A stretch of DNA of 21,043 bases from Methanosarcinales archaeon. GTDB lineage: Archaea > Halobacteriota > Syntropharchaeia > Alkanophagales > Methanospirareceae. Made by a program: the position numbers and the translations under genes. This document shows, piece after piece, positions 13,449 through 21,043 of this stretch. Position 1 is the stretch's first letter. Each line of letters begins with the position of its first letter. Under the pieces are notes generated by a model. That model had not been told where the DNA came from and searched no databases. It worked only from the letters and a program-made list of their open reading frames with translations. The stretch is taken from NCBI GenBank assembly GCA_025464275.1, contig JAODGR010000032.1, positions 1 to 21,043 on the forward strand, read 5' to 3'.

Positions 13449-13846
13449 GTTTTCAGTTTGCCTCTGCCCATCTCGACTTCAACTGCAGTCATTCGCTCCT
13501 TCAGTGCGTATATCTCCTCTTTCACTTCCAGTTTATCCCTTATCGCACGGATATCAACTTTTATCACCTCTTGACCGGTTTCTAATGAATCCAATCGTCC
13601 TTCTACCGCTTCCAGCCTGTCCTTTAGGTCTGCTACATCTCCCCTTAGGTCTGCTATATCTCCCCTTAGCTCTGCTACGTTTCCCTTTAGCTCCACTATA
13701 TCTCCCTTTATCTCCACTATATCCGCTGTATTCTCCTTCGCTTTCTCCTTCAAATCCGCAATATCCTTCGTATGACCTTCTATCCGTTCGGTGATCGTGA
13801 TTATCTTCTTTATCCCGTCATAGACTTCCTTCAAGCCCCTCTCCAT
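13445..13846 (-). CDS. Heptad-repeat coiled-coil protein, unknown function
   Basis: The protein has 133 residues, almost wholly predicted coiled coil. From about residue 43 it consists of consecutive seven-residue units such as DIVEIKG, DIVELKG, NVAELRG, DIADLRG, DVADLKD and RLEAVEG, with hydrophobic residues at fixed a/d positions. The DNA shows matching 21-bp periodicity at about 13625-13720. No membrane segment, metal motif or enzymatic domain is visible. ATG 13846 follows GGTGA (minus strand) and the start is well supported. It may oligomerise as a parallel coil. I do not recognise a named family; similar repeats occur in many unrelated scaffolding proteins, so similarity searches will need masking. 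It lies upstream of nadA on the same strand with a 146-base gap. Confidence 0.7.
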   Translation of the reverse strand: MERGLKEVYDGIKKIITITERIEGHTKDIADLKEKAKENTADIVEIKGDIVELKGNVAELRGDIADLRGDVADLKDRLEAVEGRLDSLETGQEVIKVDIRAIRDKLEVKEEIYALKERMTAVEVEMGRGKLKT

Positions 13847-13883
13847 TCTTCACCACACGGTAAAAAAATTATCACCAGCACTA

Positions 13884-13891
13884 TTTATATT
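13884..13891 (+). promoter_or_regulatory. Putative TATA box of carS
   Basis: TTTATATT lies 16-23 bases before the carS ATG at 13907, implying a leaderless or nearly leaderless transcript. It is the clearest TATA-like element in the divergent gap between carS and the coiled-coil gene. Confidence 0.45.
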
Positions 13892-13906
13892 TTCCATGTT
13901 ATAATT

Positions 13907-14440
13907 ATGACCACAGCAATCGCAACCGCGGTCTGGACTGCGATATGGCTCATGCTCCCCGCATATGTAACGAATGCGAGTGCAGCATTCTTCGGTGGCA
14001 GGACACCGATAGACCTTGGTGCCCATCTGGGGCGGAATCGAGTGCTCGGTGATGGTAAGACCTACGAGGGGTTATCCAGGGGTTGCACGACAGGATTCCT
14101 CTGCGGGATATTCCAGCATCTTTATAATGGCTCTTTTGGCTCTTTCCCCCTATGCATCGTTGTGCTGGCAGCACTCACCCTGGGAGCGATGTTCGGTGAC
14201 CTCGCGGGTAGCTTTGTGAAGAGGCGGCTCAGCCTGAGAAGAGGCACTCCCCTACCCGTGGTAGACCAGTTAGACTTTGTGGGAGGAGCATGGCTGCTTC
14301 TCTTACTGCTCGCACCTGACTGGTTCATCTCTAACTTCTCCACGGAGGTGATGATTGTGGTCATTCTTATCACCCCATTGCTGCACCTGCTCACGAATTT
14401 CGCGGGCTTCAAGCTGGGTCTGAAGGATGTGCCATGGTGA
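13907..14440 (+). CDS. carS: CDP-archaeol synthase CarS
   Basis: CarS activates unsaturated archaetidic acid (2,3-digeranylgeranylglyceryl phosphate) with CTP, giving CDP-archaeol for archaeal phospholipid head-group addition. The 177-residue membrane protein has several transmembrane segments and the family signatures ASAAFFGGRTPIDLG, NRVLGDGKTYEGLSRG, GAMFGDLAGSFVKRRL, RRGTPLPVVDQLDFVGGAW and FAGFKLGLKDVPW. The frame is open back to 13772, but those codons mirror the coiled-coil gene on the other strand and are not coding; ATG 13907 fits both the family N terminus and the TATA-like box. It is convergent with the PflX-type gene. Confidence 0.93.
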   Translation: MTTAIATAVWTAIWLMLPAYVTNASAAFFGGRTPIDLGAHLGRNRVLGDGKTYEGLSRGCTTGFLCGIFQHLYNGSFGSFPLCIVVLAALTLGAMFGDLAGSFVKRRLSLRRGTPLPVVDQLDFVGGAWLLLLLLAPDWFISNFSTEVMIVVILITPLLHLLTNFAGFKLGLKDVPW

Positions 14441-14449
14441 AGTGAAGTG

Positions 14450-14456
14450 AAAAAAA
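14450..14456 (-). terminator. T7 tract after the sepS-pyrH-radical SAM operon
   Basis: Read on the minus strand, the PflX-type gene's stop is followed by GACTGCCCGG and seven T residues. Archaeal intrinsic termination commonly uses such U-runs without a strong hairpin. Position and orientation fit the end of that operon. Confidence 0.5.
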
Positions 14457-14469
14457 CCGGGCAGTCATT

Positions 14470-15411
14470 TCATGCGAACCCTCTATGCAGACCATACCGC
14501 CTTGCGGTCTCTACCACCTCACGATATTCCTCCATCCTTATCCATCTGTTCAGTTCTTTATACTTGTACGCGTTGTACATCGGTCTGTATTGCGCCATTA
14601 TATTCACATACGAGTCCTTCGATATCTCCGTTGCGATGAACCTCATAACAGACTCAGAGTCCGCCACTCTGTTCGGCAGTACCAGATGGCGTATGAGGAG
14701 TCCACGGTATGCCAGTCCGCGGTAATCCAGCTTCAAATCGCCGACCTGAGCGTGCATCTCCTTCACCGCATCCTTACACCTGCGGAAGTAATCGCGAGCA
14801 TTTGAGTACCTTGCAGCACTCTCTGCCGCACCTGCACCATATTTTATGTCCGGCATGTAGATATCCACAATACCTTCGAGCAGTTCGATGGTTCGCTTTG
14901 ACTCATATCCACCGCAGTTATAGACCAGTGGTATACGAAGCCCTTTCTCTATTGCTATCCTCAATGCTTTCACTATCTGCGGTGTGAAATGAGTGGGAGT
15001 GACGAGGTTGATGTTATGACAGCCCCTCTTCTGGAGCATGAGCATACTATCTGCGAGTTCTGCCTCGCTCATTGCGCGCCCGTAGCCAAGATGGCTTATC
15101 TCATAGTTCTGGCAATACACACACCCGAGATTACAGTTGGTGAGGAATATCGTTCCAGAGCCATGTGTACCGACGAGCACCGGCTCTTCACCGAAATGCG
15201 GCTGAACACTCGAGACCTTCACGCTTCTACCGGAGTTGCAATATCCACGCTCACCTGTGTTCCTGTTCACGCCGCACTCACGGGGGCATAGTGTACATTC
15301 ATCCAGTATAGCCTCCAGCTGCTCTATCCTGGAGTCGAGCACACCGCGTCTGTAAGTCTCAAGATATACTGGCTCACGGTATTCTCCTCTATCGTGCAAT
15401 CTCTGTACCAT
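14470..15411 (-). CDS. PflX-type radical SAM protein (COG1313-like)
   Basis: This is a radical SAM enzyme of the PflX type (pyruvate formate-lyase-activase-like), reaction unknown. The N-terminal cysteine motif CTLCPRECGVNRNTGERGYC precedes FGEEPVLVGTHGSGTIFLTNCNLGCVYCQN, whose CxxxCxxC binds the SAM-type [4Fe-4S] cluster. THFTPQIVKAL, YNCGGYES and YMPDIKYG continue the barrel, and RGLLIRHLVLPN and YVNIMAQYRP are near the end. I choose ATG 15411, giving 313 residues; upstream codons to 15462 lie inside pyrH. The 23-base overlap with pyrH shows operonic coupling. Members of this class are sometimes discussed with AMMECR1 and Memo proteins, but the linkage here is loose. Confidence 0.85.
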   Translation of the reverse strand: MVQRLHDRGEYREPVYLETYRRGVLDSRIEQLEAILDECTLCPRECGVNRNTGERGYCNSGRSVKVSSVQPHFGEEPVLVGTHGSGTIFLTNCNLGCVYCQNYEISHLGYGRAMSEAELADSMLMLQKRGCHNINLVTPTHFTPQIVKALRIAIEKGLRIPLVYNCGGYESKRTIELLEGIVDIYMPDIKYGAGAAESAARYSNARDYFRRCKDAVKEMHAQVGDLKLDYRGLAYRGLLIRHLVLPNRVADSESVMRFIATEISKDSYVNIMAQYRPMYNAYKYKELNRWIRMEEYREVVETARRYGLHRGFA

Positions 15412-16102
15412 GATGCCTCCCGTGTATTGCCTCAAGGAGAACTCTCGGGTTGGTAGCATCAATCACAATGGTTCTTATCCCGCACCGTTCTATTATCTTA
15501 GCAGCAACAGGGTCAATGACAATCCGCGAACCTGCTTTCAACTCCTCACGTGCAGTCAGCCTGACGAGCTCTTCCGGCGTCATCCGGCTGTATTTCCTCG
15601 CACCTGGATATTTATGCGGGTCTGCTTCGTACACTCCATCCACCGACGTCACATTCAGTAGTAAGTCTGCATTTATATACTCAGCGAGTATTGCGGAGAC
15701 CGCGTCGGTCGTATAGCCCGGAGTCACACCACCCATCACCGCTATCCTGCACCCTCCTTCACCCCTGCCGCTACCGTCACCGTCACCCTCACCGGCTGCT
15801 ATCATGGCAACATCTTCATAGTTGTAAAATGGTTCGGGATAGGCATTGCGTAAGGCGGCGATGAGCAGTCTCGCATTTACACGTGTGATGGCGATTCCTA
15901 TGAGGTCACACACCGCCTCGTTCGCACCCAGCTCACGAGCCATGCTTATGTACTGACGCGCCAGCAGACCGCCACCGGTGACCACAAACAGCCTGTATGA
16001 GGATTCCGATTCCACAATCTCGTCAAGAACCGCTGCAATTCGCTTTATCTGCGCAGTCTCAGTGAAATAGAGACCGCCAACAGAGATGACCACCTTATTC
16101 AT
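15389..16102 (-). CDS. pyrH: Uridylate kinase PyrH (archaeal type)
   Basis: PyrH phosphorylates UMP to UDP with ATP, in pyrimidine nucleotide synthesis. It has the amino-acid-kinase fold: VVISVGG at the N terminus, FVVTGGGLLARQYI, LIGIAITRVNARLL, VMGGVTPGYTTDAVSAILAEY, LLLNVTSVDGVYEADPHKYPGARKY and GSRIVIDPVAAKII. About residues 104-117 carry a glycine/aspartate low-complexity insertion (GEGDGDGSGRGEGG) in a loop just before the VMGGVTPG strand, encoded by repeats near 15755-15795. The start overlaps the sepS stop by 8 bases and sits behind a GGGAGAAGGGAG-type ribosome site; its own end overlaps the PflX-type gene. Confidence 0.95.
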   Translation of the reverse strand: MNKVVISVGGLYFTETAQIKRIAAVLDEIVESESSYRLFVVTGGGLLARQYISMARELGANEAVCDLIGIAITRVNARLLIAALRNAYPEPFYNYEDVAMIAAGEGDGDGSGRGEGGCRIAVMGGVTPGYTTDAVSAILAEYINADLLLNVTSVDGVYEADPHKYPGARKYSRMTPEELVRLTAREELKAGSRIVIDPVAAKIIERCGIRTIVIDATNPRVLLEAIHGRHHGTEIAR

Positions 16103-17789
16103 CTCCCTTCTCCCTCCCTGCTTCTACTACTTCTCCTCCTCCTTCTTCTCCTCCAATCCTGCCTCCCGCCAGTTTCGCAACCACAGTAATGAATACCGGA
16201 CCGCGAATATCTATTCTGTTCTTTTGCGAGGTGATATAACGGACTGCTAAATCGTCTATCTTAATATTTATGTCCGAGCCACTACGCACTATTCGCACCC
16301 TTACACTCATACTCTCCCCGGCTCTGGCTCCGGCTCTGGCTTTTACCGCCTGCACCCAGTTCTCTATCTCGTAAGCTGCGAGTGCCGCGAAGGCATCTAA
16401 GAACCTTATATTCGACGGCACGCCGGTTTCAAATACCGACTCCCATCTCTTTGTGCGGGGTATGCCCAGTATAGAGCCTTCATGCACCACTATCTCATTC
16501 AGGTAAGCGGGACCGCAGAGTAGAGTATCCGCCTCAGGCTCTGTAACCCATACCTCTATCTCGGTACCGAGCAGAGTGCCCCGATATGCGATGAACTCGC
16601 AGGGTGAAGGCTCATTGCCTTTCTCCTCACATACATGGGTGATTGCTTTTGCTATCTCTGCACCCTCTGGCGTGCGCGGGGTATGCTCCACCGAGACCAT
16701 GCTCGCCAGTTCCATATCGGTCAGTCTCCAGGGGGCATAGAACTGCGGGTATGTCAGTGCCCGTACATCATCGGCATTATGGAGAATCATAGCCAGCCGC
16801 TCCACACCCAGTCCAAGATTCACCACTGCATAGGGTATATCATACTGTGCCAGTGCGGTAGGTGAATAAATGCCGAAGGTAGCCACCTCCACCCAGCCTA
16901 TCCTGGGATTGGGATGGAGGCTGAAGACTTCTATCTGTGTACCCGGGATATAATACTTTGACCGCTTCTCATCTTCACGGAATTTCAGCCGCTCGAATCC
17001 AAACTGAGATAGCAGTCCGGTGGCGATTTCCATCCCGTCATCTATGCTCACCTCCTCGTTGCAGAGGACACAGGATGCCGAATGGTAATTCCTGAGTCTC
17101 GTCTCTCCTTCACGCTGCTCTCGTCTGAAGCATCTATCCACGGAGAATAGCTTTATCGGGAACCGTTTCTTATCCCAGAGAGAGGCAAGAGTGAGGAACC
17201 AGCCGGAGGTCATATGAGAGCGGAGGGTGCTACTGGAAGACTCCGGCTGGAGACTCTTCAATTCAGGCAGGACCTCATCGAGCATCTTCGCCACCTCCGT
17301 ATCAGGTACCCCTATACATGACGATATCGCATACACCAGGTCGTCACCATCTATCTCACCCTTCTTATACCGGTGCAGGGTATCCTGAAACGAGTCTATC
17401 TCATCCTTACTGAACTGCTTCCTGAAGAGGGTGCTCATCTGCTTCACTCTCGATGCTGAGATGCCAATATCAGGGCGAGGTAAACCAGCGAGATAGTAGC
17501 AGCGGTCCAGAACTGCGAGGGCTTCTTTACCAAATTGCTTCTTCACCTCCCCCTCTTCTATTATCAGGGGATTCATCACCTCCTCGAACCCGAGCCGGAG
17601 GTACGCCTCCCTCAGCTTCTGGATGGTCTCAAATACCGGATGTGGCTTCCCGGGCAGGCATATACGCGATATAGACCCTGGATAGCGCTCATTTATGGCT
17701 CGTTCACCGATGTACCTACTGCCCGCGAGCCATGCAGTTTCAAAATCACTGGCTGTGTCCTCCCTTATCTTCTCTGGATCGAATTTCAT
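16095..17789 (-). CDS. sepS: O-phosphoseryl-tRNA(Cys) synthetase SepRS
   Basis: SepRS charges tRNA-Cys with O-phosphoserine; SepCysS then converts it to Cys-tRNA-Cys in methanogens and relatives. This class II synthetase (564 residues) shows YLRLGFEEVMNPLI (motif 1 region), SSSTLRSHMTSGWFLTLASL, LFSVDRCFRREQREGETRLRNYHSASCVL (motif 2) and VNLGLGVERLAMI (motif 3), plus GWVEVATFGIYSP. The start at ATG 17789 begins MKFDPEKIRED, as expected; an in-frame GTG at 17798 would add three residues. Low-complexity segments ARAGARAG and the Gly/Glu-rich C-terminal tail (GGEEGGGEVVEAGRE) are unusual additions. It heads the operon with pyrH and the PflX-type gene. SepCysS is not in the window. Confidence 0.96.
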   Translation of the reverse strand: MKFDPEKIREDTASDFETAWLAGSRYIGERAINERYPGSISRICLPGKPHPVFETIQKLREAYLRLGFEEVMNPLIIEEGEVKKQFGKEALAVLDRCYYLAGLPRPDIGISASRVKQMSTLFRKQFSKDEIDSFQDTLHRYKKGEIDGDDLVYAISSCIGVPDTEVAKMLDEVLPELKSLQPESSSSTLRSHMTSGWFLTLASLWDKKRFPIKLFSVDRCFRREQREGETRLRNYHSASCVLCNEEVSIDDGMEIATGLLSQFGFERLKFREDEKRSKYYIPGTQIEVFSLHPNPRIGWVEVATFGIYSPTALAQYDIPYAVVNLGLGVERLAMILHNADDVRALTYPQFYAPWRLTDMELASMVSVEHTPRTPEGAEIAKAITHVCEEKGNEPSPCEFIAYRGTLLGTEIEVWVTEPEADTLLCGPAYLNEIVVHEGSILGIPRTKRWESVFETGVPSNIRFLDAFAALAAYEIENWVQAVKARAGARAGESMSVRVRIVRSGSDINIKIDDLAVRYITSQKNRIDIRGPVFITVVAKLAGGRIGGEEGGGEVVEAGREKGDE

Positions 17790-17860
17790 GACTTGCACAT
17801 CTATTCTGTATTTTAGTTTTAATTTAAGAGTAAAGAAAGGGAGAAGAGAATAAGAACAAG

Positions 17861-17870
17861 ATTTAAATAT
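17861..17870 (+). promoter_or_regulatory. Putative TATA box of the sufC-sufB-mevalonate kinase run
   Basis: ATTTAAATAT is a strong AT-rich box 27-36 bases before the sufC ATG at 17897. It leaves a short leader holding GAGGTGA at 17885-17891. The opposite side of this gap (about 17815-17835) holds AT-rich sequence that likely serves sepS. Confidence 0.45.
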
Positions 17871-17896
17871 TGGATTATGATATTGAGGTGAAGGAA

Positions 17897-18676
17897 ATGA
17901 TAATGATGCTGGAGATAAGAGACCTGACCGTGGAGGTAGAAGGTAAGGAGATTATAAAGGACCTGACACTCAATATCGAACGTGGTGAGGTGCATATCTT
18001 ATTCGGACCCAATGGTTGTGGAAAGACCACCCTCCTGCTGACGATACTCGGCTTACCGAATTACGAAGTAAAAGAGGGGCGGATAATATTCAAGGGGATT
18101 GATATAACCGATTTGCCGACCAACGAGCGAGTGAAACTGGGAATGGGTATCTCTTTCCAGCATCCACCGGAGATAAGGGGGGTAAAACTCGCCGATATGG
18201 TGAATATAGCATGGGGTAGAAGGGAGGGGAAGATAGACGAGGAAGTGATAGAGCTTGCGAAGCGACTCAATATCTCGGTCGACTTCCTGAGCCGTGATGT
18301 GAACCTTGGCTTCTCTGGTGGAGAGGTCAAGAGGTCGGAGATACTTCAGCTGGTGGCGCAATCACCGGACTTCATCATGTTCGATGAGCCGGATTCGGGT
18401 GTGGACATAGATAATATAGAGCTCATAGGCGAGATAATGAGCGAACTACTGGATAGGGGCAAGATGCCAAGTAGAAGGAAGAAGGCGGGGCTCATAATCA
18501 CTCACAGCGGGTTCATAATGCGGTACATAAAGGCAGACCGTGCACATGTGATGCTCGATGGTCAGATAGCCTGCTCTGGTATGCCTGATGAGATAACGGA
18601 GAGCATAATGGCAGAGGGCTTTGAGAGATGTGTGGAGTTATGTAAGCGTAGTGAGCGTGAGCATACGGAGAGGTGA
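17897..18676 (+). CDS. sufC: Fe-S cluster assembly ATPase SufC
   Basis: SufC is the ABC-type ATPase that drives the SufB scaffold in Fe-S cluster assembly in the cytoplasm. Visible motifs are Walker A GPNGCGKTT, Q-loop SFQHPPEI, signature FSGGEVKRSE, Walker B FIMFDEPDSGVD and switch histidine ITHSG; EPDSGVDIDNIE is typical of SufC rather than transporters. I choose ATG 17897, 5 bases after GAGGTGA; a TTG at 17870 is open upstream but sits in the TATA-like box. Only sufC and sufB follow one another, the minimal SufBC arrangement common in archaea, with no sufS or sufE. Confidence 0.95.
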   Translation: MIMMLEIRDLTVEVEGKEIIKDLTLNIERGEVHILFGPNGCGKTTLLLTILGLPNYEVKEGRIIFKGIDITDLPTNERVKLGMGISFQHPPEIRGVKLADMVNIAWGRREGKIDEEVIELAKRLNISVDFLSRDVNLGFSGGEVKRSEILQLVAQSPDFIMFDEPDSGVDIDNIELIGEIMSELLDRGKMPSRRKKAGLIITHSGFIMRYIKADRAHVMLDGQIACSGMPDEITESIMAEGFERCVELCKRSEREHTER

Positions 18677-18683
18677 GTGTGGA

Positions 18684-19925
18684 ATGGCGAGAGGTAAGCC
18701 GGGGGATGAGATAATAGAGCGAGCGAAACGGGCGAGGAGTAAGAGAGCTGCTCTGGGAGAAGACATAGAGCTTGAGAACTACGTCAGTGCGGGCAGTGTG
18801 GCGGAGCACGATGCACTCAACTCGCTATCTGAATTCCCGGATGAATACAGGCACGACCTGCTCGAAGCAGGTATTGAGCCGGGAGAAGATAACCGTTCTG
18901 GCTCGTTTATACAGCGTGACTGCTCAGTGGTGTTCTCAGCGGTAAAATACCCTGGTCTTGAGCTTATGAGCACTACGGATGCACTGAGGAGGCATGACTG
19001 GCTCGTAGATTACATGTGGAAGGCGGTTCCGGTGGATATGGACAAATACACTGCCGAGGTCGAATTAGACCAGACACACGGGTACTTCATCAGGTCGGAA
19101 GCGGGTCAGAAGGTAACGGTGCCGGTGCAGTCCTGTCTGTTCATCACCACAGACAGGGTGGGGCAGAAGGTGCACAACATTGTAATCGCGGAGGAGGATT
19201 CGGAATTGCATATCATCAATGGCTGCGCCGTCACTCACGGGGTCAGTTCCGCACTCCATCTCGGTGTTACTGAATTTTATGTGAAGCGGGGTGCGAAGAT
19301 TACTTTCACCATGATACATAACTGGAACCCGGGTGTGGAGGTGAGACCAAGGAGTGCAGTGATGATAGAGGATGAGGGCACCTTTATCAGCAATTACATC
19401 CTGATGACACCTGTTAAATCACTACAGATGTATCCCTCTGCGTATTGCGTGGGCAGGAATGCAAGAGCAACCTTCCAGACTGTCATATACGCGCATGGTG
19501 ATGCCAATATTGATTCAGGTGCGAGGGCAGTGCTGCGCGGTGAAGGTAGCAGGTCTGAGGTGATCTCGAGGGTGATTGCCACCGACAATGCGAGGGTCAT
19601 CGCACGCAGTAATGTGATAGGCGAGGGGGCAAATGCGAAGGGGCACATCGAGTGCCGGGGCTTGATGCTCTCAGACTCCGCGGAGATAGAATCGATTCCA
19701 GAGCTACGGGCGACCAGAAGAGACCTCGACCTCTCACATGAAGCTGCGGTGGGAAGGATTGCGGAGGATGAGATTTATTACCTGATGTCGAGGGGTCTGA
19801 GCGAGGAGGAGGCTATCTCGGTGATTGTACGTGGGTTCCTGAACGTGGACATCACCGGTCTCCCGGAGGCATTAGCGAGGGAGACGAAGAGGATGTTTGA
19901 TATGAGTCTGGAGAAGGTGATGTGA
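18684..19925 (+). CDS. sufB: Fe-S cluster scaffold SufB (SufB/SufD family)
   Basis: SufB is the scaffold that builds clusters with SufC. The 413-residue protein has an N-terminal helical part and a right-handed beta-helix core. The C-terminal signature GHIECRGLMLSDSAEIESIPELRA followed by LSHEAAVGRIAEDEIYYLMSRGLSEEEA carries the conserved Cys (of HIEC) and His-Glu (of SHEA) implicated in cluster assembly. ATG 18684 lies 7 bases after GAGGTGAG, which overlaps the sufC stop; in-frame codons upstream to 18621 duplicate the sufC end. Its stop overlaps the GTG of the mevalonate kinase gene, so the three genes are one operon. Confidence 0.93.
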   Translation: MARGKPGDEIIERAKRARSKRAALGEDIELENYVSAGSVAEHDALNSLSEFPDEYRHDLLEAGIEPGEDNRSGSFIQRDCSVVFSAVKYPGLELMSTTDALRRHDWLVDYMWKAVPVDMDKYTAEVELDQTHGYFIRSEAGQKVTVPVQSCLFITTDRVGQKVHNIVIAEEDSELHIINGCAVTHGVSSALHLGVTEFYVKRGAKITFTMIHNWNPGVEVRPRSAVMIEDEGTFISNYILMTPVKSLQMYPSAYCVGRNARATFQTVIYAHGDANIDSGARAVLRGEGSRSEVISRVIATDNARVIARSNVIGEGANAKGHIECRGLMLSDSAEIESIPELRATRRDLDLSHEAAVGRIAEDEIYYLMSRGLSEEEAISVIVRGFLNVDITGLPEALARETKRMFDMSLEKVM

Positions 19926-21043
19926 GCGAGGGGGGCATTAAAATCCGGGCATCTGTACCTGCGAAGGCGATACTCTTCGGTGAGCATTTCGTGGTCTATG
20001 GTAAGCGAGCGCTGGCAACTGCACTGAACCTGCGACTCAATGTCGAGGTCTCGGACAGGGTGGGGTCTGAGGGTGGTTATCACCTCATTGTGGAGAATAT
20101 ACCGTCGTTCGGGCTACAGATGGACCTGAGGGGTGTGGATACGGATGCGGATGCTGATGCACAGCCGCAGCCACAGCCGTTTCTCAATTATGGAGAGGCA
20201 TCACGTGCGATTGCGTATATCAGGTGTGCGATTCAGTACATGGAGAGGAGGTATGGTCATAGAGTAGAAGGTGGAGGTGGAGTGGGGAGGGGGGTGGAGA
20301 TAAGGGTGAGCTCGGAGATACCGCTATCTGCCGGGCTTGGCTCTTCTGCTGCGGTCTCTGTCGCCACTATCGCCGCGCTCAAGCGTTACTTCGGGCTGTG
20401 GAACGGTGACCTGGAGGAGCTGCGGGCGGATGCGCACAGGGTAGAGGAAGCGGTACAGGGTAAAGCCAGTCCGACGGATACGGCGATATCCACGTACGGT
20501 GGCTATGTAGTGATAGAGGGAGGAGAAGTGAAGCGATTGCACGACCTGCCGGAGATAGAGCTGGTAACCGGGAGTATAACCACTATCCCGCTGGGTGCGG
20601 GTGCTGAGCATTTATCAGAGCTGAGATTGAAGACCAGGAAGCTTGTTGAAGCAGTGAAGGCACGTAAGGAAGCATTTAGCAGTGTGTTTGAGTACATAGC
20701 CAGTGCTGCGGATGTGCTGACCGTGGAGGCGATAGAGGCATTGAGGCGGCATGACCTGGCACGGGTTGGCAGTTTGATGAACATCAATCACGGGTTACTG
20801 GATGCGATAGGAGTGGTTCCCCGGGAGCTGAGTGAGCTGGTGAAGCTGGCACAGGATGCGGGCGCGCTCGGTGCGAAGGTGACCGGTGCGGGTGGTCTTC
20901 CAGAACTGGGTGGCACGGGCACTGTGATTGCACTCCCGGCTGAGGGGCAGAGCGCTAAGCTGGAGACAGTGATGGGGCTTACCGGTGCATCTGTGCGTAA
21001 TCTGAGGACGAAAGCGAGGGGGTTAGTTGTGGATGTGGAGGAG
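19922..21043 (+). CDS. mvk: Mevalonate kinase (3' end beyond window)
   Basis: A GHMP kinase that phosphorylates mevalonate in isoprenoid (archaeol) synthesis. It begins GTG 19922, overlapping the sufB stop, and stays open for 374 codons to the window edge. Family motifs are VPAKAILFGEHFVVYG at the N terminus, the ATP loop PLSAGLGSSAAVS (residues 134-146) and GKASPTDTAISTYGG around the catalytic Asp. The third GHMP motif is odd: VTGAGGLPELGGTGTVIAL (320-338) where GAGGGGC-type sequence is usual. Two low-complexity insertions, DTDADADAQPQPQP (73-86) and EGGGGVGRG (about 116-124), make it longer than typical archaeal enzymes. The stop codon is not visible. Confidence 0.9.
   Translation, partial: MSEGGIKIRASVPAKAILFGEHFVVYGKRALATALNLRLNVEVSDRVGSEGGYHLIVENIPSFGLQMDLRGVDTDADADAQPQPQPFLNYGEASRAIAYIRCAIQYMERRYGHRVEGGGGVGRGVEIRVSSEIPLSAGLGSSAAVSVATIAALKRYFGLWNGDLEELRADAHRVEEAVQGKASPTDTAISTYGGYVVIEGGEVKRLHDLPEIELVTGSITTIPLGAGAEHLSELRLKTRKLVEAVKARKEAFSSVFEYIASAADVLTVEAIEALRRHDLARVGSLMNINHGLLDAIGVVPRELSELVKLAQDAGALGAKVTGAGGLPELGGTGTVIALPAEGQSAKLETVMGLTGASVRNLRTKARGLVVDVEE
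20138..20179 (+). repeat. Asp-Ala / Gln-Pro codon repeats inside mevalonate kinase
   Basis: Tandem GATGC(N) and CAGCC(N) six-base units encode alternating Asp-Ala and Gln-Pro residues in a loop of the kinase. The frame is kept. This is the same kind of expansion as in pyrH, ahbA and ahbB. Confidence 0.55.

Noticed and set aside
13620..13735. CRISPR-like periodic repeats
   Set aside because: The 21-bp units are contiguous without spacers and encode heptads of a coiled coil.
13772..13906. Longer N terminus for CarS
   Set aside because: These codons mirror the coiled-coil gene on the opposite strand, lie upstream of the TATA-like box and have no family counterpart.

Overview
The window reads as a chromosomal segment of a methanogen- or ANME-type euryarchaeon. 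Lineage markers are SepRS (indirect Cys-tRNA synthesis), CofD (coenzyme F420), CarS (archaeol lipids), mevalonate kinase, an archaeal-type UMP kinase and SecY, and the siroheme-dependent (Ahb) heme route. TATA-like boxes lie about 20-35 bases before several starts. Heme synthesis with F420 and SepRS, plus abundant low-complexity insertions, would fit ANME-1/Methanophagales or a relative, but that placement is inference.

Layout. 1-506: an AT-rich 3' gene remnant, a C-rich tract (G-quadruplex-prone on the minus strand), tRNA-Pro(UGG) and a gene-free leader. 507-6601 (+): a tightly packed, often overlapping run: unknown 115-aa protein, 853-aa GT-B glycogen synthase/phosphorylase-like protein, ahbD, ahbA, ahbB, hemB. 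6640-8016 (+): secY. 8042-8837 (-): 2[4Fe-4S] ferredoxin and AMMECR1 protein. 8890-12323 (+): endonuclease IV, a DtxR-family regulator with two DtxR-box-like repeats in front, cofD, and a presenilin-type intramembrane protease. 12351-13846 (-): nadA and a heptad-repeat coiled-coil protein. 13907-14440 (+): carS. 14470-17789 (-): sepS, pyrH and a PflX-type radical SAM gene in one overlapping operon. 17897-21043 (+): sufC, sufB and mevalonate kinase, the last cut by the window end.

How they fit together. HemB makes porphobilinogen, AhbA/AhbB decarboxylate siroheme, and AhbD makes the last step to heme b; AhbC is not in the window. SufBC builds Fe-S clusters needed by AhbD, NadA, ferredoxin and the PflX-like enzyme. 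A DtxR-type regulator with an iron-type metal site sits amid this iron-related gene set. CofD and CarS/mevalonate kinase supply F420 and membrane lipid.

Most striking are the glucan-enzyme-like gene embedded in the heme operon, the DtxR-box repeats, a fresh 20-bp tandem duplication that has pulled apart the cofD/protease junction, and recurrent short-repeat expansions at gene ends and surface loops. No CRISPR array, complete insertion sequence, rRNA or obvious defence system was seen.
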